Shown here: piece by piece, positions 7,201 through 10,041 of the stretch
How positions within the stretch are numbered: position 1 is the stretch's first letter
How the letters are laid out: every line of letters begins with the position of its first letter
Origin: Synergistales bacterium
GTDB taxonomy: Bacteria > Synergistota > Synergistia > Synergistales > Thermovirgaceae
Direction: 5' to 3'
NCBI GenBank assembly: GCA_018434645.1
Contig: JAHDOX010000077.1
Coordinates: 1-10,041, forward strand
Length of the DNA: 10,041 bases
Position numbers and translations under genes: made by a program
Notes under the pieces: model-generated
Databases searched by the model: none
What the model was told of the DNA's origin: nothing
Seen by the model: the letters and a program-made list of their open reading frames with translations, nothing else

Positions 7201-7368
7201 GGCGGAGGAGCCGGGCCATCCGGTGAGGACAGTTATTACAGGGGGTTCGATCTCGGGGAGCAAGTCGATATTGAGAGTTGCGAGCACTATGCTACCGATG
7301 ATAATGACGCCGATGAAGACCATGAGCGTCGCTGCAGGGCGCCTTACGGATATTTCCGGGAGCTTCAC
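4255..7368 (-). CDS. RND efflux pump, inner-membrane transporter (RND-B, complete)
   Basis: A 1037-residue proton-driven pump of the AcrB/HAE-like RND superfamily, full length (usual ~1020-1050). It has the normal plan: TM1 at about 12-31, a large periplasmic loop to about 330, TM2-6 (335-485), TM7 at about 525-545, a second periplasmic loop to 860, and TM8-12 (862-1018). The TM4 relay motif reads GMVVDNAIV (396-404), so only Asp400 is kept where AcrB has an Asp pair. In TM10 the motif is GIVVNIAIVLVDY (926-938), with Asn930 where AcrB has Lys940 and Ile931 where its partner RND-A has Asn. The start is GTG (7368-7366), overlapping the MFP stop by GTGA, with AGGGTGA upstream. The gene is coupled to MFP before it and the PG0541-like gene after it. 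Substrate unknown; drugs, organic acids or envelope lipids are all possible. A metal pump is less likely, since I see no obvious metal-binding Met cluster. Confidence 0.95.
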   Translation of the reverse strand: MKLPEISVRRPAATLMVFIGVIIIGSIVLATLNIDLLPEIEPPVITVLTGWPGSSATDVEQRVTKIMEDDLAMIEGVDDIISKSLDGISAVSVRFEWGTDLDVRTGDVRDAVSMAKYDLPDDVEEPIILRITSGTVPVIEMSMTAEKTFDGLYHFADNVVAQELSQVPGVGQVLIFGGKSREIRVSLDADLLEAYRLSTETLAAVLESENINIPSGSLDRGETEYFVRVPGRFSSVEEIRNIVVGSHEGRPITMDEVADVSDTFRDPIMHAWQGEREALVLIVMKNTDANSVNVANGIIERMKKLKEERFPEDVTYDIVMNTADFITSAIKNLALSLGAGIVLVFLVTWTFLKRLPASLVVCGAIPFSLILTFIAMGGLEYTINIFTLSALAMASGMVVDNAIVATDQIIFHIEKGERKKTAAILGAGEVGPAMFASTLTTVVVLLPLAFISGLVGVFFESLTVVMVLAVSSSLFVSLTFIPMMGGQFFHAEPGKLFVHKWTERFFSALENTYKDILLWSLSNRKKVIALALLLMAMTFMSFRFVGTELTPEPDTGDIVITFHLPEGTRIEETDRVVREIIAYCEQNVSEAKYVFGFDGREEEGFTVAVGQEAGPNIGTVGLRLVDKNERDRSAFEIADGIRRWMRNIPRIEKMTVLVSSPIKAMFLGSKPLSVEVYGENLEEVRSVSNLIAEQIDSVQGTVDVAVSQKEPRPEIHVELDREKAALMGVRTASVGAAMRTYFYGYLTDQDYWEGEDNYPIRVRLEESQKDDIEIFSRLLVPSVTGRPVRLSNVATIREDLGPPQIDRKNRQRYITVDANVHGRSLGEVTADVRSLIDQMKIPSGVRIEFGGEVEEQRKAFVQMRYLVLLGILLVYMVMAGQYEAYLDPLVIMFSVPFALTGVAAAYLLTGLYLSLQGVLGIIMLVGIVVNIAIVLVDYINLTRARGAPLRDALIQAGIRRLRPALMTTFTTFFGMSPMAVSRGQGAELWKPLAVSVMGGLVVSMLVTLVLVPVLYSLVEERIRRRPRFVEAREVTEE

Positions 7369-8414
7369 CTCTCGTTCACCCTGACTTTCACACCATCGCC
7401 GATGCGCCGTGAAAGAGAGGCAATGACGTTATCGTCTCTCTCGAGGCCGGACGTTATCTCGACCCACTCTCCCTGCTCCAGGCCTGTTTCGATATTCCTG
7501 AGCCTCGCGCGGTCGTCATCCAGGACATAGCAGACGTAATTTCCCGTACCGGAAAGACGTATTATGGCATCCCTGGGCAATGCCGGAGCGGTTTTTTCCC
7601 CCAGCAGGATTTCCACGCGGGCAAACATTCCCGGTTTGAGTATACCTTCAGAAGGGAGCATGACTTCGACGGTTCCCCTGCGCGTAGCCGGATCCACCAT
7701 GGGTGATACGTTGGTAACTTCTGCTTCAAACCGTTTTCCGGGAAGGGCATCAACTGTGACAACGGCTTTTTGCCCCTTTCGCACGGAAACGAAGGCGCGC
7801 TCCGGCATACCTCCGGAGACCTTTACATTGTCCTGGAGGGAGATGATGAAGGCAACCATGGAGCTGTTGCTCACGTCGCCCGGGTCGATGTTGCGCCTTG
7901 CTATTACACCCGATACGGGCGCTTCCACCCGATGGTAACCCTTGAAAATGCGCACCTGCTCCAGGGCCGTCTTTGCACTGACATAGGCCCTTTCAGCATA
8001 TTCAAGCTGCTGCCTGCTGATGACTTCCTCTTCGTAGAGCGCGTTGTATCTTTCGTAATCGGCTTTTGCTGTCTCGTAAGTGCTTATCGCTTCGGCCAAT
8101 TGCTGGTTGACGAGTTTTTCATCCACAACGGCCAAAGGGGCTCCTTCTTCAACGTGGTCTCCCTCTTCCACAAAGACCCTAAGCACGATCCTTCCGTCCA
8201 CTCGAATTACTACGGCGGCCTTGGATTGGGGCTCTATATCGGCGGTAAACCTTACGTTCTCCCTAAAAAACACATCCTGCAGCCGAACGAGTTCCACGAC
8301 GGGAAGATCCTCTTCCGGCTCAATGGTCTGAAGAAGGTGCTGCTGGTAGGCCCTGTATCCCGCAAAACCTCCGAAAAGAGCAAATACAGCGACTATTACG
8401 AGCCATTTCTTCAA
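7365..8414 (-). CDS. RND efflux membrane-fusion protein (periplasmic adaptor)
   Basis: This 349-residue adaptor would link RND-B to an outer-membrane channel. From the chosen start it has one N-terminal membrane anchor (about 4-20, no lipobox cysteine), a first lipoyl half near 66-98 (VDGRIVLRVFVEEGDHVEEG), a short alpha-hairpin (about 103-155), a second lipoyl half (163-180, HRVEAPVSGVIARRN), a beta-barrel with KPGMFARVEI (260-269), and a membrane-proximal domain to the end. I start it at TTG 8414-8412 because GGGAG lies ten bases upstream and translation gives MKKWLVIVAVF. The frame stays open to a TTG at 8486, which has no Shine-Dalgarno and would put 24 unrelated residues before the anchor. 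Its stop overlaps the RND-B start (GTGA). The short hairpin suggests a compact adaptor. The ribosome binding site lies in a hairpin (see 8413-8432). Confidence 0.9.
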   Translation of the reverse strand: MKKWLVIVAVFALFGGFAGYRAYQQHLLQTIEPEEDLPVVELVRLQDVFFRENVRFTADIEPQSKAAVVIRVDGRIVLRVFVEEGDHVEEGAPLAVVDEKLVNQQLAEAISTYETAKADYERYNALYEEEVISRQQLEYAERAYVSAKTALEQVRIFKGYHRVEAPVSGVIARRNIDPGDVSNSSMVAFIISLQDNVKVSGGMPERAFVSVRKGQKAVVTVDALPGKRFEAEVTNVSPMVDPATRRGTVEVMLPSEGILKPGMFARVEILLGEKTAPALPRDAIIRLSGTGNYVCYVLDDDRARLRNIETGLEQGEWVEITSGLERDDNVIASLSRRIGDGVKVRVNER

Positions 8415-8432
8415 AGGGACTTCACTCCCTTT
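8413..8432 (-). promoter_or_regulatory. Hairpin masking the MFP ribosome binding site and start codon
   Basis: On the mRNA AAAGGGA (8432-8426) pairs perfectly with TCCCTTT (8419-8413) around a GTGAAG loop. The 5' arm holds most of the Shine-Dalgarno and the 3' arm includes two bases of the TTG start codon. Closed, it would hinder initiation of the MFP and, through coupling, RND-B and small protein B. Function is inferred from sequence only and depends on the TTG start being correct. Confidence 0.5.
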
Positions 8433-8435
8433 CGG

Positions 8436-8473
8436 ATGCAACTTGCATGATCGAGACAGGGCGATCCTGCAAG
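8436..8473 (-). promoter_or_regulatory. Overlapping inverted repeats in the MFP leader (operator or RNA switch candidate)
   Basis: Two inverted repeats share bases. The larger has 12-bp arms, cttgcatgatcg (8442-8453) and cgatcctgcaag (8462-8473), with one mismatch and an 8-base spacer. The smaller is ATGCAA-C-TTGCAT (8436-8448), a perfect palindrome around one base. As DNA this gives three TTGCA-type half-sites, as for a dimeric repressor. As RNA the two structures exclude each other because both need 8442-8448. It lies downstream of the predicted promoter and upstream of the hidden ribosome binding site. Confidence 0.45.
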
Positions 8474-8506
8474 GTTCGACATCCAAGGAGTATCATTTAC
8501 GCATGC

Positions 8507-8535
8507 ATCGTCTTATCTATTGCTTTTGCTGTCAA
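8507..8535 (-). promoter_or_regulatory. Possible promoter for the MFP-RND-B-small protein operon
   Basis: A perfect -35 TTGACA lies at 8535-8530 on the minus strand. At 17 bases the best -10 is GACGAT (8512-8507), only a three-of-six match; TAAGAC is closer at 14 bases. It is therefore weak, as expected if activated or relieved by a regulator. The transcript would begin near 8500 and have an 85-nt leader containing the inverted repeats. No clear terminator separates it from the RND-A unit, so read-through is also possible. Confidence 0.4.
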
Positions 8536-8583
8536 CAAATATCTTTTTAAAGTCCCGGGATGAATCATGGCACTGTCTTTTAT

Positions 8584-8883
8584 TTAAATGCGTTCCTCCG
8601 CGTTTTGAACGAATGCGCGCAACCCCGCATGCTTGATTTCCGGGCGCTGTTTCATCTTCCTGATTTCTTCCAGGAGATGCCATGCCTTGCCTTCCACTTC
8701 TTCCACTACCAGAATGGCCCAATTAGTGCCCGGCCAGACCTCATCCCCCCAGTGGGTTCGACAACCACGATGACTGCCCAAAACATGCCTCCAGACGGTG
8801 TATCCCTCTACGTCGAGCGTCTCCAGAAGATCCATCACTTCCGGCGATATGCTTTCGTTGCAGAATATCCAGACAAACTTCAT
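8584..8883 (-). CDS. PG0541-like RND transporter-associated protein (copy A)
   Basis: A 99-residue soluble protein, paralogue of the one at 3938-4258 and of the PG0541 type (function unknown). It begins MKFVWIFCNESI and keeps YTVW (28-31), VLG, THWG (43-46), P-G-x-NWA (51-56), MKQ and AGLRAFVQNAEE near the end. Its ATG (8883-8881) overlaps the stop of RND-A as ATGA and has a strong AAGGAGG (8897-8891) in the end of that gene. In place of the cysteine cluster of copy B it has acidic and hydrophobic residues (VVEEVEG), while Cys8 is shared and Cys41 is private. The matched pairing of each pump with its own small protein argues for a dedicated partner, perhaps a sensor or modulator on the cytoplasmic face. 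Confidence 0.78.
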   Translation of the reverse strand: MKFVWIFCNESISPEVMDLLETLDVEGYTVWRHVLGSHRGCRTHWGDEVWPGTNWAILVVEEVEGKAWHLLEEIRKMKQRPEIKHAGLRAFVQNAEERI

Positions 8884-10041
8884 GAACTTGCCTCCTTCGC
8901 CTCTTCGAACCGCGGGTGACGGCGAATTCTCTCCTCCACCAGGCTATATACGACCGGAATCAGGATCAATGTTACCAGCGTGGCAAAGGAAAGACCACCG
9001 ATAACGGAAATGGCAAGGGGACGCCATATTTCCGCGCCCTCCCCCCGGCTCAGCGCCATGGGCAGCATACCGAGTACGGTCGTCAACGTCGTCATGAGGA
9101 TGGGACGCAAGCGCCGTTCTCCACCCTCCATAAGGGCATCCCGCATCGTAAGCCCTCTCGCGCGTAGAAGATTCACGTAGCTGACAAGAACGATAGCATT
9201 GTTCACTACGATTCCGATAAGCATTACCATACCCAAAAGGCCCTGCAGGGACATGTAAACCCCGGTCAGAAGGAACATTATCACCACACCTGTAAGGGCG
9301 AAAGGAATGCTGAACATGATTACGAAGGGGTCCAGCAATGCCTCGAACTGCCCCGCCATGACCATGTAGACAAGGACGATCCCCAAAAGGATCAAAAGGC
9401 CCATTTGCAGGAACGTATCGGCCATGTCTTCCACATCGCCTGTCACAGCGGTTCTCATCCCTGCCTCCAGTTCGATTTCTTCGAGCGCTTTTTCCACGTC
9501 CGCGGCTACTTCTCCGAGTGATCTACCCTCAGTGTCAAGTTCTATGGTAATGTATCGCTGCCTGCTTTTCCGGTCGATCTGTGGCGGCCCCAACTCTTCC
9601 TTCAGGGTGGCAAAGCTTGTTAGCCTGATCATCTCCCCAGTAGACGAAGGCACAAGCAGCTTGTCCAGGGTGTCCCAGGAATGGCGCTGCTGGGGTTCCA
9701 TCCTGACCCATATGCCGTAATTGTCTTCGCCTTCCCAGTAATCCTCGTCGAACTCGACACCGTAATAATATGATCTCAATGTTTCCGCTACCGTCGAAGT
9801 CGAAACCCCGAGCAACGCCGCTTTTTCACGGTCGACTTCCACCCAGACTTCAGGCCTGGGCGCCTTTTGCGTGACTTCGATATCCACGGCTCCCGGAATC
9901 GTCTGCACTTTTTCCTTTATTTTGTCGCCGTACTCCAGTAATTCTATGACGTTGCTACCATAGAGCTCAATAACTATGGGTTTGCTGCTTCCACCCATGC
10001 GTATAGGGCTACTCACGGCCGCGCCCGCTGCTTCGAAATTC
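8880..10041 (-). CDS. RND efflux pump, C-terminal part (RND-A, runs off the window edge)
   Basis: The last ~387 residues of a second RND pump, open to the window edge. The visible part covers the end of the second periplasmic loop and TM8-12. It closely parallels RND-B: SSPI near the start, DREKAALLGV, DYWEGEDNY, LGPPQIDRK, RQRYIT, VYMVMAGQFEA, RRLRPILMTT and SLVEERIRRHPRF near the stop. TM10 reads GIVVNNAIVLVSYVN, with the common NN pair (RND-B has NI) but Ser where RND-B and most relatives have an acidic residue. Its TGA overlaps the ATG of small protein A. An MFP and outer-membrane channel for it would be expected upstream, outside the window. The GTG at 10016-10014 is an internal Val, not a start. 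Confidence 0.95.
   Translation of the reverse strand, partial: NFEAAGAAVSSPIRMGGSSKPIVIELYGSNVIELLEYGDKIKEKVQTIPGAVDIEVTQKAPRPEVWVEVDREKAALLGVSTSTVAETLRSYYYGVEFDEDYWEGEDNYGIWVRMEPQQRHSWDTLDKLLVPSSTGEMIRLTSFATLKEELGPPQIDRKSRQRYITIELDTEGRSLGEVAADVEKALEEIELEAGMRTAVTGDVEDMADTFLQMGLLILLGIVLVYMVMAGQFEALLDPFVIMFSIPFALTGVVIMFLLTGVYMSLQGLLGMVMLIGIVVNNAIVLVSYVNLLRARGLTMRDALMEGGERRLRPILMTTLTTVLGMLPMALSRGEGAEIWRPLAISVIGGLSFATLVTLILIPVVYSLVEERIRRHPRFEEAKEASS

Noticed and set aside
7770..8450. A 226-codon open frame on the plus strand
   Set aside because: It runs fully antisense to the MFP gene, encodes no recognisable domain, and its composition looks like the shadow of the coding strand. The other plus-strand open frames (for example 5921-6424, 6941-7384, 875-1357) fail for the same reason.
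8415..8486. A longer MFP starting at TTG 8486
   Set aside because: No Shine-Dalgarno precedes it, and the added 24 residues are unlike an adaptor N-terminus and cross the inverted repeats. The TTG at 8414 has a Shine-Dalgarno directly before the membrane anchor.
10014..10016. Start codon of RND-A at GTG 10016
   Set aside because: The frame continues to the window edge with pump-like sequence, and aligned RND-B residues continue far upstream, so this is an internal valine.

Overview
All recognisable genes in this window lie on the minus strand, so transcription runs from high to low coordinates. It appears to be chromosomal DNA from a diderm (Gram-negative-type) bacterium with moderate GC. 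An anaerobic lineage such as Synergistota fits: the EF-Tu N-terminus reads GHIDHGKTT, RND pumps alternate with small PG0541-family proteins, and there is a tRNA-tuf cluster. That taxonomic guess comes from gene style and has not been checked by a search.

Efflux region (10041 to 3938). This holds the C-terminal part of one RND pump (RND-A), a small PG0541-like protein overlapping its stop codon, a 169-nt intergenic region, a membrane-fusion protein (MFP), a complete second RND pump (RND-B), and a second PG0541-like protein. The MFP, RND-B and small protein B overlap end to start (GTGA, then ATGA), as do RND-A and small protein A (ATGA), so each set is probably translationally coupled. MFP and RND-B would form the periplasmic adaptor and inner-membrane proton-driven parts of an efflux complex. 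The outer-membrane channel is not in the window. The MFP leader carries three inverted repeats, one of which masks the likely ribosome binding site.

tRNA-tuf region with an embedded ABC operon (3941 to 1). A perfect-consensus promoter overlaps the stop codon of small protein B and drives tRNA-Thr(TGT). Then come a secreted, C-terminally anchored Ig-like/NEW3-type protein, a NosF-like ABC ATPase and a NosY/ABC-2-like permease, tightly packed. A second promoter then precedes tRNA-Tyr(GTA) and tRNA-Thr(GGT), followed by a terminator-like hairpin, an extended -10 promoter and the start of tuf (EF-Tu). The order Thr(TGT), Tyr(GTA), Thr(GGT), tuf matches the classical E. coli thrU-tyrU-glyT-thrT-tufB cluster, except that tRNA-Gly is absent and the three-gene ABC cassette sits between the first two tRNAs.

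Most interesting points: duplicated RND plus PG0541-like units, with a cysteine cluster in only one small protein; the structured MFP leader; and the ABC cassette lodged in a translation-related tRNA cluster. No mobile element, CRISPR array or integrase is visible, and no gap without a gene exceeds about 170 bases.
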